Assembly (NCBI GenBank): GCA_004294135.1
Contig: RDZY01000008.1
Location: 67,001 to 131,000, forward strand
Reading direction: 5' to 3'
DNA length: 64,000 nt
Origin: Sphingobacteriia bacterium
Lineage (GTDB): Bacteria > Bacteroidota > Bacteroidia > Chitinophagales > Chitinophagaceae
The position numbers and the translations under genes were made by a program. Positions 1 through 10,163 of this stretch are shown piece by piece; within the stretch, counting starts at the first letter, position 1; each line of letters begins with the position of its first letter. Under the pieces are notes generated by a model. That model did no database searches and had not been told where the DNA came from. It saw nothing but the letters and a program-made list of their open reading frames with translations.

Positions 1-162
1 CGGAATATCTTTCCATTTAGTACTGCTATTGAATGCATGAACCACCACTTCATGAAGGAGTGTATCATTTTTTTCCGTCGCTTTTTGCTGAGCAGTGGCA
101 GCCCTGAAAAACAGTAAGGAGCAAATAAAAATGGACCCTATTTTTAGCTGTAAAAATCGCAT
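1..162 (-). CDS. TonB-dependent receptor, N-terminal fragment (cut by window edge)
   Basis: Reading the minus strand from the ATG at 162 gives 54 open codons to the window edge. The first 25 residues are a typical signal peptide: a positive start, a hydrophobic stretch around ICSLLFF, and an Ala-X-Ala type end near AATAQ. Then comes an acidic linker and the motif LLHEVVVHAF, which resembles the start of a TonB-dependent receptor plug (TonB box and first plug strand). This suggests an outer-membrane receptor, but only the N-terminus is visible, so substrate and completeness are unknown. It lies just downstream of the pdhB terminator and so probably has its own promoter. Confidence 0.6.
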   Translation of the reverse strand, partial: MRFLQLKIGSIFICSLLFFRAATAQQKATEKNDTLLHEVVVHAFNSSTKWKDIP

Positions 163-175
163 ATTGATTAAACAA

Positions 176-201
176 CAAAGCCCGAAATAAATCGGGCTTT
201 G
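176..201 (-). terminator. Rho-independent terminator after pdhB
   Basis: A perfect 10-bp inverted repeat (CAAAGCCCGA / TCGGGCTTTG) with a 6-nt loop lies 17 bases past the pdhB stop codon. On the minus strand a T-rich stretch follows. It separates pdhB from the TonB receptor that starts at 162. Confidence 0.75.
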
Positions 202-218
202 TTAAATATTGGGATTCA

Positions 219-1205
219 TTATTTTTTTTGGTACATCACTTCTTTCACCAACTTAACGGTTCTACTAATATCGGGCATTGCCAATGCAGTTAAGTTAGGT
301 GCATAGTGCATTGGTGCATCTGCACTGGTAATTCTTCTGATGGGTGCGTCTAAATAATCGAACCCCTCTTTCTGAATCCTATAGCTTATTTCAGAAGAGA
401 TAGAGGCAAAAGGCCACTGTTCTTCAACAATTACCAATCGATTGGTTTTTTTAACGCTTTCTAAAATAGTCATCCAATCTAAGGGACGAATAGATCTTAA
501 ATCAATTACTTCAGCACTGATTCCTTCTTTCTCTAGTTCTGCAGCAGCTCCCAATGCTACTTTCATCATTTTGTTATAAGAAACTATGGTAACATCGCGA
601 CCTTGTTTTTTTACATCTGCTTTTCCCAGTGGAATATAATATTCTTCGTCAGGTATATCTGATTTATCACCGTACATCACTTCGCTTTCCATAAACATTA
701 CCGGATCTTGCTCGTAACGAATGGCCTGCTTCATCAATCCCTTTGCATCATATCCATTAGAAGGAGAAACCACTTTCAAGCCTGGTATATTGGCATAATA
801 ACTTTCAAAAGCGGTAGAGTGTTGGGCTCCAAGTTGACCAGCACTGCCATTAGGCCCTCTAAAAACGATGGGACAACTGATTTGACCACCACTCATTGCC
901 AGCATTTTAGATGCGGTATTGAGAATCTGATCCATTGCTAATACAGCAAAATTCCAAGTCATGAATTCAACAATCGGTCGAAGGCCACTCTGTGCTGCAC
1001 CTACAGCTACTGCAGTAAAGCCCAATTCAGCAATGGGTGTATCAATTACACGCTTGGCACCAAATTCAGCCAGCATGCCTTGACTCACTTTATAAGCCCC
1101 ATTGTACTCAGCCACTTCCTCGCCCATAAGAAACACTTTATCGTCTCTTCTCATTTCTTCACACATCGCTTCCCGAAGCGCTTCTCTAAAAGCAATTGAT
1201 CGCAT
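219..1205 (-). CDS. pdhB: Pyruvate dehydrogenase E1 component, beta subunit
   Basis: The 328-aa protein matches the beta subunit of heterotetrameric 2-oxo acid dehydrogenase E1. The N-terminus MRSIAFREAL leads into the conserved GEEVAEYNGAYKVSQG segment, where a Glu contacts the thiamine diphosphate ring. The Transket_pyr domain spans roughly residues 4-180, and the transketolase C-terminal domain about 195-315. The enzyme decarboxylates pyruvate with the alpha subunit and hands the acetyl group to E2 in the cytoplasm. Length is normal for the family. The gene stands alone between terminators, so pdhA is elsewhere; many Bacteroidota keep pdhA and pdhB apart. A branched-chain 2-oxo acid E1 beta is the main alternative. 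Confidence 0.92.
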   Translation of the reverse strand: MRSIAFREALREAMCEEMRRDDKVFLMGEEVAEYNGAYKVSQGMLAEFGAKRVIDTPIAELGFTAVAVGAAQSGLRPIVEFMTWNFAVLAMDQILNTASKMLAMSGGQISCPIVFRGPNGSAGQLGAQHSTAFESYYANIPGLKVVSPSNGYDAKGLMKQAIRYEQDPVMFMESEVMYGDKSDIPDEEYYIPLGKADVKKQGRDVTIVSYNKMMKVALGAAAELEKEGISAEVIDLRSIRPLDWMTILESVKKTNRLVIVEEQWPFASISSEISYRIQKEGFDYLDAPIRRITSADAPMHYAPNLTALAMPDISRTVKLVKEVMYQKK

Positions 1206-1258
1206 AGTCAGTTATTTTAAAATGAGCACAAAAATAGAAGATTAAGGCTTACAAAACC

Positions 1259-1296
1259 AAAAATCCCCGCTGGACTTTCGCCAAACGGGGATTTTT
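1259..1296 (-). terminator. Terminator after the TonB receptor
   Basis: An 11-bp perfect stem (AAAAATCCCCG / CGGGGATTTTT) with a 16-nt loop lies just past the stop codon at 1317. The run of A on the plus side gives a T tract on the minus strand after the stem. It also lies upstream of pdhB and isolates the two genes. Confidence 0.75.
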
Positions 1297-1316
1297 ATTT
1301 TTTTATAGCAAATCAA

Positions 1317-4274
1317 CTAAAACACATTCCATCCGTAACTCACATAATACAATCCACCGATTTGTATATTACCGAATCCGTTGTAGTAGTATTTATTAAA
1401 GATATTGGTGCCACCAATTTTAATGAGTGATTTTGTTTTGGGCAATTTATAACTCACCATAGCATCTACTGTTGAATAAGAAGGCACTTTTCCAACTGCA
1501 AAAGTTCCTTCATAATTAAACTGGTCTACCCATCTGTACATCATATTAAATGCAAAGCGATTGTCTTTCCCGAATCCGCTATTAGCAAACCCAATATTAG
1601 TTCTGTATTTAGGAGTATTAAAGTAAGAAACAAATCCTACGGGTAAGTCACCAATTTCATCAGAATAAATATTAGCATTGATAGAAAAATTCTTAGGCAT
1701 CATGTATTCAACTGAAGCACCCCAGCCCTTTACATCAACCGTACCGGGCGCGTTTACAGAAATACTGTATCCAATGCGGCTATTCGCACTTAACAAATTG
1801 AATGGACTTGAAGGAAGTCCCGCTCTAGCTTGAAGCACAGTAACACCACTGATAAAATCTCTGTATTTAGCAGTATATGCATATACATCAATCAATAAAC
1901 GTTTTGCAATTAGGCCTTTGTAACCCACTTCAAATGAAGTGGTAGATTCTGGTTTGAATTCGCCAAACTGCTGCTGTTGTAATAATGTGGGATTGGGGGC
2001 TCCAGCCAATACGCTGGCTCCAAATGCCTGAACACTGGCTACGGTATAAGCTGGGTTTCCTGCAAAATTATATCCATTTCTCAATTCAGGAACACCACCC
2101 ATTAAACGCTGACCACCACCTACTAAGAGATTGATCCACTGGTTTTGGGTAGTAGGAAAACGGTATGCAGTTTGGTAAGAAAAACGCAGGTTATGATCTT
2201 GTGCCAGTTTTACAACTGCAGATACCCTTGGAGTAAAGCGACCTTTAAAGTTGGTATTTTTATCGTAGCGACCAGAAGCGGTTATTTTCAACCGATCTCC
2301 CATCAGTTTTTGAGAGATCTGAAGATATGCACCCGACTCCATGATTTTAATCACTCCCATAGTGTCCGCAAATAAAGTACCTTTTGAATTTAATACGTAT
2401 TGACGGATATTGGCACCTACCAATAAATCAGTTCCGTGCTTAGCCAATCCCAATGCATCTGTAAGGTTGTATTGACCTTCCAACGAATTCAAACCTGTTT
2501 TATCTACAAACAAACCACCGCCTTTAGAAATAGGCGTATTAGCTACATTTTGGAAGAGCGGATTATTACCCACAAAACCAATAGGGCGACCAATATCGGC
2601 TACCCCACGAGCTGCATTAAAAATATTCACCTCATTCTGAGCTACAATATTTGGCGCACCTGCTTGAGCAGCAGCCAATGCTGCGGCTGGACTTAATCCG
2701 GCAGCTAAACCAGCACCATAACCAGCACCCAGTGACTGTATATATAAGTTTGTAGCACCAGAAACAGAAGCTCCTACAAATTGAGGATACCATTGTGTAG
2801 CACTTGGTTTCCAAGCCTCATTAAAGAGGCGAGTAGTAATGGTAGCATTATAAGAACTACCAGAGTTTTCACGAGTTACATAGGTTCTGATATACCAATT
2901 TTTGGCTTTAAACTCCAATTTATACTGGGCCATTTTAAGTTCCTTCAACGCATAACGATCGGTACCAGTGTAAACCGTATTACCCGTTCCCCACTGACCT
3001 GCTAAGATGGCTTCTACCTTATCGTTTATTTTATAATGAAATGCACCACCTAATTTAAAATTCACGGTTGTGGGATCAACTACTTGGTTTTCATTGTACC
3101 CAGTTCTAGAAACAAAATTTGGTCGGCTTGCAAAATAACCAAGTACCGCTGAAGATGGAATGGGAGTTGGTGCAGCAATTCCCGGAAATGTACCGCCAGG
3201 AATAAGCCCTAAGAAAGGATTAGCAGAAATTACGCCTGCAAATGCACCACGCAAATCTGTATTGGTTTCATCTCCATAAGTATTGATACCGTCATAATTA
3301 GGATCAGACAAACGAGTACCACCCTTTACCTCTCCATTTGGAGAAGCAGATAATGGAGTGCGTAGATAGTTGCCTTCATTATTGGCCAACCAGTCTTGTG
3401 CTTGTACAAACTGGGCATTGATTTTATACGCAAATTTATCAGATACTTTAGCCGCATATCGAACACTCCAATCGTAATAAGCAGATCTCGGACGTTGCTT
3501 ACTATCTATATGATTCGCACCTTGTTTAATCTGAAAGCTCAAACCTTGGTGTTTAAAAGGGCTCTTACTATTAATGAGCAAAGTACCATTGGTACCTCCT
3601 GGCCCGTATAATGCAGATGAAGCACCTTGCAGGAGTTCTATATTGTCAACGTCTAATTCAGTCAACCCAATAAAACTACCAACCGCAAAATTGAGTCCCG
3701 GAGCTTGGTTATCCATTCCATCAACAATCTGGTTTAAGCGATTGTTTCCACTGCTATTAAAACCACGGGTACTAATACTGGTGAAAGTTAAACTGGCTGA
3801 TACTACATCCACCCCTTTTAGGTTGGCAATCATATCGTAATAATTGGCCGCTGGTGAATTGCGAATTGCTCCAGCACTGATTCTTTCAATAGAAACAGGC
3901 GATTCCAAAATACGCTCCGCAACCCTAGATGCTGATACTACAATTTCACTACCTAAGGTAAATGCAGTTTCCAATTCAACACTTACTTGTTGGTTATTTT
4001 CTGTGATACTTACTTCTTTGTTGGCAAATCCAACCGATGATACAATAAGGGTGAAGGGTAACTTTTGTACAGTCGAAAATTTAAATATGCCCTTATCATC
4101 CGTGTAGGTACCTGCTGTACCTCCTTTTACCGAAATGGACACTGCCGAAAGTAATTCTTTTGATTTTCCGTTCTTTACACTACCTGATATGGTAGTTACT
4201 TGTTGTGCTGCTACAGATAATGTAAGCAAAAGCGCAAAAACAGACAAGCCTAGTGGGGTTAATAGTCTTCTCAT
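1317..4274 (-). CDS. TonB-dependent outer-membrane receptor with carboxypeptidase-like N-domain
   Basis: The 985-aa protein begins with a clear signal peptide (residues 1-23, cut near VAAQQ). Residues 25-110 form a CarboxypepD_reg-like beta-sandwich (ISGSVKNGKSKELLSAVSIS, then GTYTDDKGIFKF). A TonB plug domain (about 120-235) carries LLQGASSALYGPGGTNG, followed by a long beta-barrel that ends in an aromatic residue (WNVF), as outer-membrane barrels do. Such receptors take up siderophores, vitamins or glycans using TonB energy. No SusD homologue sits next to it, so a siderophore or cofactor receptor is as likely as a SusC-type glycan porin. The gene is monocistronic, with its own terminator. 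Confidence 0.9.
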   Translation of the reverse strand: MRRLLTPLGLSVFALLLTLSVAAQQVTTISGSVKNGKSKELLSAVSISVKGGTAGTYTDDKGIFKFSTVQKLPFTLIVSSVGFANKEVSITENNQQVSVELETAFTLGSEIVVSASRVAERILESPVSIERISAGAIRNSPAANYYDMIANLKGVDVVSASLTFTSISTRGFNSSGNNRLNQIVDGMDNQAPGLNFAVGSFIGLTELDVDNIELLQGASSALYGPGGTNGTLLINSKSPFKHQGLSFQIKQGANHIDSKQRPRSAYYDWSVRYAAKVSDKFAYKINAQFVQAQDWLANNEGNYLRTPLSASPNGEVKGGTRLSDPNYDGINTYGDETNTDLRGAFAGVISANPFLGLIPGGTFPGIAAPTPIPSSAVLGYFASRPNFVSRTGYNENQVVDPTTVNFKLGGAFHYKINDKVEAILAGQWGTGNTVYTGTDRYALKELKMAQYKLEFKAKNWYIRTYVTRENSGSSYNATITTRLFNEAWKPSATQWYPQFVGASVSGATNLYIQSLGAGYGAGLAAGLSPAAALAAAQAGAPNIVAQNEVNIFNAARGVADIGRPIGFVGNNPLFQNVANTPISKGGGLFVDKTGLNSLEGQYNLTDALGLAKHGTDLLVGANIRQYVLNSKGTLFADTMGVIKIMESGAYLQISQKLMGDRLKITASGRYDKNTNFKGRFTPRVSAVVKLAQDHNLRFSYQTAYRFPTTQNQWINLLVGGGQRLMGGVPELRNGYNFAGNPAYTVASVQAFGASVLAGAPNPTLLQQQQFGEFKPESTTSFEVGYKGLIAKRLLIDVYAYTAKYRDFISGVTVLQARAGLPSSPFNLLSANSRIGYSISVNAPGTVDVKGWGASVEYMMPKNFSINANIYSDEIGDLPVGFVSYFNTPKYRTNIGFANSGFGKDNRFAFNMMYRWVDQFNYEGTFAVGKVPSYSTVDAMVSYKLPKTKSLIKIGGTNIFNKYYYNGFGNIQIGGLYYVSYGWNVF

Positions 4275-4408
4275 AATAGCAATATTTGGTTAAAATGTTA
4301 GGCAAAATAGGATATGTTAAGTTCTTGTAAAAATTTAATTTATTATTGAATAAATTAATTTGTGGACAAAAAAATAATCCCGCTTTAAGTTTTCGACAAT
4401 TAGCGTTC

Positions 4409-4416
4409 TATTTTTG
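4409..4416 (+). promoter_or_regulatory. Possible -7 box of purC
   Basis: TATTTTTG fits the Bacteroidota -7 consensus TAnnTTTG, but it ends only 4 bases before the purC ATG. A transcript from it would have almost no leader, and no clear -33 TTTG is seen at the right distance. Weak call. Confidence 0.22.
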
Positions 4417-4420
4417 ACCC

Positions 4421-5350
4421 ATGTTAATAAATAAGTTCCCCCTTCAGACTGGTTTTTATAAAGGAAAAGTAAGAGATGTTTATTCAATAGGTGAAAACTG
4501 GTTGGTGATGATTGCCAGTAACCGCATTTCGGCTTTTGATGTTATACTTCCCAGAACCATACCTTATAAAGGACAGGTACTAAACCAAATTGCTGCATAT
4601 ATGCTGCAAAATACCCTAGATATATGTCCCAACTGGCTGCACAGCTCTCCTGCCCCACAAGTATCCATTGGCAGAAAATGTATTCCATTTAAGATTGAAA
4701 TGGTGGTAAGGGGTAACTTGGTTGGACACGCTTGGAGAACCTATCAAAAAGGAGATCGTTTATTATGCGGTGCTACCATACCTGATGGATTAAAGGAAAA
4801 TGACTTCTTCCCTTCCCCCATTATTACTCCTTCTACCAAGGCTTCCGAAGGTCACGATGAAGATATTTCGCCAGCAGAAATAATTGCGCAAGGTTTAGCA
4901 ACAGCCGAAGAGTGGGCAATATTAGAGCGGTACACATTGGCTTTGTTTGAGCGCGGTAAAACTATTGCGGCTAAAAGAGGATTAATTTTAGCAGACACCA
5001 AATATGAGTTTGGTAAACTTGGCAATACCATTTACCTGATGGACGAAATTCATACCCCCGATTCATCGCGCTACTTTTATGCCGATGGATTTGAAGAGCG
5101 GCAGACTTCGGGCGACCGGCAGAAACAACTGAGCAAAGAATTTGTACGGGAGTGGTTAATTGCAAATAATTTTATGGGCAAAGAAGGACAAACTGTTCCT
5201 GAAATGACCGATGAATGGATTCAAACCATTAGTAAAAGATATATTGAATTGTATGAGAAAATAATTGGAGCATCTTTTATTCCCATTCATATTACCGAAG
5301 CAGAGATAGATGCAAGAATAATAGAGAGCATTGCGCAGCTACCCGATTAA
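4421..5350 (+). CDS. purC: Phosphoribosylaminoimidazole-succinocarboxamide synthase (SAICAR synthase)
   Basis: The 309-aa protein joins CAIR and aspartate with ATP to give SAICAR in de novo purine synthesis. The N-terminal lobe has [10 protein letters not shown] and [19 protein letters not shown]; the centre has the family signature [17 protein letters not shown] (about residues 136-151) and later LADTKYEFG. The length near 300 aa fits the longer PurC form found in many Bacteroidota and fungi rather than the 240-aa E. coli form. It is transcribed alone, divergent from the TonB receptor and convergent with trhO; the two stop codons are only 2 bases apart. Confidence 0.96.
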   Translation: MLINKFPLQTGFYKGKVRDVYSIGENWLVMIASNRISAFDVILPRTIPYKGQVLNQIAAYMLQNTLDICPNWLHSSPAPQVSIGRKCIPFKIEMVVRGNLVGHAWRTYQKGDRLLCGATIPDGLKENDFFPSPIITPSTKASEGHDEDISPAEIIAQGLATAEEWAILERYTLALFERGKTIAAKRGLILADTKYEFGKLGNTIYLMDEIHTPDSSRYFYADGFEERQTSGDRQKQLSKEFVREWLIANNFMGKEGQTVPEMTDEWIQTISKRYIELYEKIIGASFIPIHITEAEIDARIIESIAQLPD

Positions 5351-5352
5351 AA

Positions 5353-6420
5353 TCAGTCGTTTTTATTGAGTCGTGGACGAAGTCGCTCCTTACTTTTATT
5401 AAACACGTTCCTCCCTTTATTAATTCCACTGCGAATTTCGGCCTGCCGTTCTATCGGAAGATGAATAGTTTCTTTACACTCAGCACTACAACATCCATCA
5501 AATGTTTGCGCACAGGTTGGGCATTGTATAAACAATAAATGACAGCCGTCGTTTTTGCAATTTGTATGAGCATCGCAAGGTTGGCCACATTGGTGGCAAT
5601 GGGCAATAATATCGGGTGTAATACGCTCTCCAAGCCGATCGTCGAAAACAAAATTCTTTCCAATAAATTTTGGTTCCATTCCCATCGCTTTTATTTCATT
5701 GGCATAATGAATAATACCACCTTCTAAATGAAATACATTTTCAAAGCCTTTGTACAACATATAAGCACTGGCTTTCTCACACCTAATTCCACCAGTACAA
5801 TACATGATGATGTTTTTCTGCTCCTTCCCTTTTAACATGGAAGCGGCCATGGGCAATTGATCTCTAAAAGTATCTGAGGGTATTTCAATAGCCGATTGAA
5901 AGTGTCCTACTTCATATTCATAATGATTGCGCATATCTACCACCACCGTATCTGGATTGTTCAGCAACGAATTCATCTGTTCAGCATTCACATATTTCCC
6001 TTTTTGCTCCATTGAAAAATGTGGATCATCAATTCCATCAGCTACTATTTTTTCCCTTACTTTTATTTTAAGTACCCAAAAACTTTTCCCCTGTTGTGTT
6101 GCATCGTTTAATCCTGAAATATCAGCTACGGCTATATTTAATCGCAGGTTTTCAAATCCGGGTATCGCATTCATTATAATTTTAAAATCTTCCATCAAAT
6201 GCGCGGGAACACTTATCTGCGCATTGATGCCTTCTTGGGCTATATAAATTCTTCCAAACACCTGTATGGCATTCAATACATTGTACAGATGATTGCGAAA
6301 ATTCAACGGATCTTGAATGGGGAAATACCGATAAAAGCTGATGGTGGTTCTTTTAAATTCCTCCTTCATCAGCCGCTCTTTTAACTCCTGATTGGAAACG
6401 CGATTGTGTAATATTGCCAT
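5353..6420 (-). CDS. trhO: tRNA uridine(34) hydroxylase, rhodanese-type
   Basis: The 355-aa protein has the TrhO/YceA layout: an N-terminal acylphosphatase-like domain (about 25-125), a rhodanese domain (about 150-245) and a C-terminal cysteine-rich zinc-binding tail. The active loop [14 protein letters not shown] puts the catalytic cysteine at about residue 208 and the second conserved Cys at 214. The tail has repeated CxxC pairs between about 275 and 320. Known members hydroxylate uridine 34 of certain tRNAs to ho5U using O2. The gene is convergent with purC and its neighbours have unrelated jobs. Confidence 0.92.
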   Translation of the reverse strand: MAILHNRVSNQELKERLMKEEFKRTTISFYRYFPIQDPLNFRNHLYNVLNAIQVFGRIYIAQEGINAQISVPAHLMEDFKIIMNAIPGFENLRLNIAVADISGLNDATQQGKSFWVLKIKVREKIVADGIDDPHFSMEQKGKYVNAEQMNSLLNNPDTVVVDMRNHYEYEVGHFQSAIEIPSDTFRDQLPMAASMLKGKEQKNIIMYCTGGIRCEKASAYMLYKGFENVFHLEGGIIHYANEIKAMGMEPKFIGKNFVFDDRLGERITPDIIAHCHQCGQPCDAHTNCKNDGCHLLFIQCPTCAQTFDGCCSAECKETIHLPIERQAEIRSGINKGRNVFNKSKERLRPRLNKND

Positions 6421-6438
6421 ACATTACAAAAATACAAA

Positions 6439-8886
6439 TTATCGAATAAGTGGAATTGAAATGCGGAACCCTGTTGGCTTAGCTCCTGCTTTTTCAAATC
6501 CCTGCACAAAATCTACCCGTATTATTTTAAATATATTTTCGAGACCAATAAAATATTCTGCGTAATCGGTTCCATTTTTAATATGTAACCCATTTGCCCC
6601 TGTAACAAAAAACCAATTCAATTTTCTAAACCCAGGAATTTTATTGCTGATTAATCCATTCAAATGGTATTCAATATGTGCAGTTGCATTAAATGATGCT
6701 GTATTACTATAACGATAATAAGTAGCAAGTTGAAAGCTGTTGAGCGCAGCCGCAGATAAGATAGTCTGGTTGCCGAGGTAATGCTGATAATCGGGTATAA
6801 AAGTTTTAGCAGCATTTAAAAAACCGCCGACAGTAATATTGTAATTAAACCTTCCCGCTAACTTTAAATTAAGTTCATCACTTACCCCAATTTTCCAACG
6901 GGTAAAATCTACATCACTTCCCAATAACCCGTTAATGCCTTGTGTAATAGAAGCAGTGAAAGTAGGTTGGCGTGATCCGATATTTACTTTGCGATCAGGG
7001 TATTCAATATATTTTGCGCCTGGCCTCCATGTAAGGCCAAAAGTAACCGTGGCAGCCTGATTTCTTACCATATTTGTACTGGTCAACTCCGTTGGATAAT
7101 TGGGTGTAAATTGCCTGTTGGGATAATTTTTCCAAACCGTCATATCTGCCAGATTTTCTAAAGGTATCCGATCTTGAAACTGGAAATCACCAGATATATT
7201 AACCCCATTGCCAATTCCCTTAGCATACCTTATTGTAAAATAATTCGCTTCATAAATTTTCATATAGTTGTATTCCGATTGCAAAGTGTAAAGTGAATTA
7301 ATGTTCTCAGAAATAGGCTCTGCATTATTAAATTGGTATACTTTTCTGCCACCTGAAAACGATAAATTCTCAATATACTTTTTACCAAAAATATAATTGA
7401 CTGATAGTGATGGATTGAAATGTTTATTGGCAAACCCATACCTTAAGCTGGGAGTAATACTGAAGGATCTTCTACCTTCAAATTCTTTTCTAACAATGGG
7501 ACTGTACTGCAATACCCCACCCTCTACCGTATTATAATTTAAGGATGTTAGCAATGATTGAAATGTAATGGTTGTTTTGTATTTCTGTTTGCTAATGGTT
7601 TGCCCCGTTAATAAAAACCCCTTTAAACTAAACTTATTCCTAATTCTATCCAGTGAATCTAAGTAACGAGGGTCTTTGCGAACTACTTCGAGACTGTCTT
7701 TCTTTTTATAATCTTTTATTTCTTCAATAGATAGTGGAAGGGGACGAATACTATCCCAATATGCACTTGTTTTTTTATTGGAACTATCGTAATATTTAAG
7801 AATAGTATTGTCAAAAAATTTAGGCTTAAATGCAGGTGTCAAATTAAACTTATCGTACACCTGAAGAAAGCTACCGAAAAAGTCGAACCCAAAAAATTTA
7901 CCCGAGGGATAAATAACTTGGTTTTTAATTACCCACACATCACCTGCTGGTACATATTGTTGTTGAATTACCAATGTGTCTAGCAATTGCATTTGTTGTT
8001 GTTTCAGCAGCATTAAATCAACACTTTGAATTCTCCAATCGTTCTCTGTAATATTAATATAGCCACTGAACAAAGGCTCGTACATTCTTTTAGGAATTAC
8101 TTTAACGCGACTAACCTCTTTTCCAAATTCATAAAAAGTACCTTCAAATTTGTAGCGATAATAATTGAGTGCATTATCAGCAAGTGGAGAGATAAATCCC
8201 CTTGGGTTAAGACTTCTACCCATTGAAATGGTATTCTCATAAAATGAAATAATTTGTGGATTACTGAAACCAAATCCATCACTACGACCACTTACTTTGG
8301 TGGACAGTACTTCAATTTTTTTCTTATTGGGTACTTCTACCGAATACTTTGCAATGGTTTCTGATAAAAAAAGCATTTTTCTTTTGCTGGTATCTCCGTC
8401 TTCAAAATCGACTTTCTCTCCAAAAAATTTTTTAGGAAAACTACGCAATTGCATTTGACCTTTTATATACACTTCTGTACTAAATTCTTTTATCTCTGTA
8501 AGGTGTTCTGCTCTTTTTTCAATGGCTTTTCTAATAATAGCATAAGCAGGATCTTCTCCTCCCGACTTCACCACCACATCTTTTAAATCGTATTCGCGGG
8601 CATTCAATTCAAAATCAATTATAATATTATCTTTCCCTACTGTTATTTTTTTTTCTTCCGTAGTATAGCCAATAAACTGGCAAACCAATATATATGAACC
8701 AGCACTAAGCGAAAGGGTATAAAAGCCATTACTATTGGCAGAAACACCTTTGGTTGAACCTTTTAATAAGATAGAAGAAAAAGGCAATGCCTTACCATCT
8801 TTTGCAGAACGAATGGTTCCCGTAACAGTAGCCCCTTGCGCACAAAAACCAATAAACAATAATACAGAAAAAAAATATTTAGTCAT
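6439..8886 (-). CDS. DUF5686 / carboxypeptidase-like regulatory domain outer-membrane protein
   Basis: I start this protein at the ATG at 8886, giving 815 aa, because it opens with a good signal peptide (MTKYFFSVLLFIGFCAQG). The open frame continues upstream to 9018 but would run through the terminator at 8936-8958 and lacks a signal. Residues about 20-105 form a CarboxypepD_reg-like beta-sandwich (GTIRSAKDGKALPFSSILLK). The rest matches the Bacteroidota family DUF5686: a large beta-rich region that probably forms an outer-membrane barrel, with many Tyr/Phe-rich strands and a C-terminus FRISIPLIR. Function is unknown. A TonB receptor is unlikely because no plug motif is present. Confidence 0.85.
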   Translation of the reverse strand: MTKYFFSVLLFIGFCAQGATVTGTIRSAKDGKALPFSSILLKGSTKGVSANSNGFYTLSLSAGSYILVCQFIGYTTEEKKITVGKDNIIIDFELNAREYDLKDVVVKSGGEDPAYAIIRKAIEKRAEHLTEIKEFSTEVYIKGQMQLRSFPKKFFGEKVDFEDGDTSKRKMLFLSETIAKYSVEVPNKKKIEVLSTKVSGRSDGFGFSNPQIISFYENTISMGRSLNPRGFISPLADNALNYYRYKFEGTFYEFGKEVSRVKVIPKRMYEPLFSGYINITENDWRIQSVDLMLLKQQQMQLLDTLVIQQQYVPAGDVWVIKNQVIYPSGKFFGFDFFGSFLQVYDKFNLTPAFKPKFFDNTILKYYDSSNKKTSAYWDSIRPLPLSIEEIKDYKKKDSLEVVRKDPRYLDSLDRIRNKFSLKGFLLTGQTISKQKYKTTITFQSLLTSLNYNTVEGGVLQYSPIVRKEFEGRRSFSITPSLRYGFANKHFNPSLSVNYIFGKKYIENLSFSGGRKVYQFNNAEPISENINSLYTLQSEYNYMKIYEANYFTIRYAKGIGNGVNISGDFQFQDRIPLENLADMTVWKNYPNRQFTPNYPTELTSTNMVRNQAATVTFGLTWRPGAKYIEYPDRKVNIGSRQPTFTASITQGINGLLGSDVDFTRWKIGVSDELNLKLAGRFNYNITVGGFLNAAKTFIPDYQHYLGNQTILSAAALNSFQLATYYRYSNTASFNATAHIEYHLNGLISNKIPGFRKLNWFFVTGANGLHIKNGTDYAEYFIGLENIFKIIRVDFVQGFEKAGAKPTGFRISIPLIR

Positions 8887-8935
8887 AAACAACAGTTTGG
8901 GTATTAGTAAGCAAAACAAATCGATTATTATATAC

Positions 8936-8958
8936 AAAAGCCCTGAATGAATCAGGGC
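8936..8958 (-). terminator. Terminator of the fdx-ddl-PASTA-rhodanese operon
   Basis: A 7-bp GC-rich stem (GCCCTGA / TCAGGGC) with a 5-nt loop is followed on the minus strand by TTTTG. It sits between the rhodanese stop codon (8994) and the DUF5686 start (8886), and supports both the operon end and the chosen DUF5686 start. Confidence 0.7.
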
Positions 8959-8993
8959 CTTCTGAAATCTTTGTAATATCCGTTTGGAAGCAT

Positions 8994-9302
8994 CTATTTC
9001 ACTATTCGCTCCTGCCATGCCAGCATTCCACCAGTAATATTAATCGTATTTTGAAATCCAGCGGTCGACAAAATAAGACATGCTTGCCCGCTTCTATTAC
9101 CGCTTCTACAATACACATACAATTCTTCTTCTTTAAAATCTTCTATATTATCTAATTGCATGGTTTGAATATTACCCAATGGTAATAACAATCCACCAAT
9201 ATTAAAATCAGCATGCTCATGTGGCTCACGCACATCTAAAAGATTTATTTTTTCACCACTGTCTAGTTTCGCTTTCAGTGCTTCAACGGTAATAGTCTGC
9301 AT
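8994..9302 (-). CDS. Small rhodanese-like sulfurtransferase
   Basis: This 102-aa single-domain rhodanese has the N-terminal signature LLDVREPHEH (about 21-30) and the active loop YCRSGNRSG with the catalytic cysteine at residue 65, the six-residue loop typical of sulfur-handling rhodaneses of the GlpE/PspE type. No signal peptide is seen, so it is cytoplasmic. It follows the PASTA gene by 4 bases and is last in the operon. Which sulfur acceptor it serves cannot be read from the sequence. Confidence 0.88.
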   Translation of the reverse strand: MQTITVEALKAKLDSGEKINLLDVREPHEHADFNIGGLLLPLGNIQTMQLDNIEDFKEEELYVYCRSGNRSGQACLILSTAGFQNTINITGGMLAWQERIVK

Positions 9303-9306
9303 AAAA

Positions 9307-10131
9307 TTATTGTTGGGTAATGGATGAAATGGTATCTTTTACAGGTGGTTTTTCACTGATATATAAATCCATGATCTGCCCCTGCCTTATTTTATTAAAT
9401 TGTTTTTCGCCATTGGTACCTGGTATTTCAGAATACAAAGGTGGATTTTGTTTGATCACAAATGCAGAAGCCGAATCGGCAACTACACCAAGTGCTAATA
9501 CAGAGCCCAGGTTAATATTTAAAGTAACTAAATATGCTTTTGCTTCACCCAAGGTTAACCCAATCAAATCTGGCACTTCTGCTTCATCTCCTCCTACACC
9601 ACTTCCCAATACAAAACTAATTTGACTGCCTATGGATATTTTGCTACCGGGCTTCACGGCTATACCATTTAACAATTGTTCAAGCACGGCATTACGAGCT
9701 ATATCTGGTCTATAAGTAATATAACCCAATTTCAATCCTAGACTTTGTAAATACATTTCAGCACTGCGAATAGAAAAGCCAGTAAGATCAGGCATTTCAA
9801 CCTGTGGTGGAATGGTACGATTGATGGTGAGATAAATGGTTCTGCCTGTCTTCACAACCGCATCGGCTTCTGGTAATTGCCTTATTACTGATTGTTTGGC
9901 AACACTGTCTACATAAACAGAATCTTGCAAAACCACTTCAAATCCTTTGTCTTCCAATATTTTTTGTGCAGCAATAATATGCTGCCCAGTTACAGATGGT
10001 ACTTTTTCGAATTTTCCATACCCAGTAATCATATCCAACGATACGAAGAACAATACAATAATCAATACCACAAATCCTAGGCCGGCAAGTATATTAACCC
10101 AAAGTGGTTTACTAGTAATGAATTTGAACAA
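9307..10131 (-). CDS. Membrane-anchored protein with three PASTA domains
   Basis: The 274-aa protein has a short cytoplasmic start, one transmembrane helix (about residues 12-32) and three PASTA repeats, starting near VPSVTG (44), MPDLTG (113) and VPDLIG (186). PASTA domains bind peptidoglycan stem peptides or related ligands outside the membrane. There is no kinase domain, unlike PknB-type proteins. The start codon is TTG at 10131: an in-frame TAA lies five codons upstream and the first internal ATG would delete the membrane helix. Its place next to ddl, which makes the D-Ala-D-Ala of the stem peptide, supports a cell-wall role. Confidence 0.87.
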   Translation of the reverse strand: MFKFITSKPLWVNILAGLGFVVLIIVLFFVSLDMITGYGKFEKVPSVTGQHIIAAQKILEDKGFEVVLQDSVYVDSVAKQSVIRQLPEADAVVKTGRTIYLTINRTIPPQVEMPDLTGFSIRSAEMYLQSLGLKLGYITYRPDIARNAVLEQLLNGIAVKPGSKISIGSQISFVLGSGVGGDEAEVPDLIGLTLGEAKAYLVTLNINLGSVLALGVVADSASAFVIKQNPPLYSEIPGTNGEKQFNKIRQGQIMDLYISEKPPVKDTISSITQQ

Positions 10132-10163
10132 GGCAGAAATGTTTTAGATTTGAAGGTTATGGT

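Noticed and set aside
3574-4107. Plus-strand frames of 87-88 codons opposite the TonB receptor
   Set aside because: They mirror the N-domain and plug of the receptor, which has strong family signatures. No signal or domain is seen in them.
5927-6247. 106-codon frame opposite trhO
   Set aside because: It is a shadow of the trhO frame and has no recognisable domain.
8887-9018. 44-codon N-terminal extension of the DUF5686 protein
   Set aside because: It passes through a terminator hairpin and buries the signal peptide; the ATG at 8886 is better.
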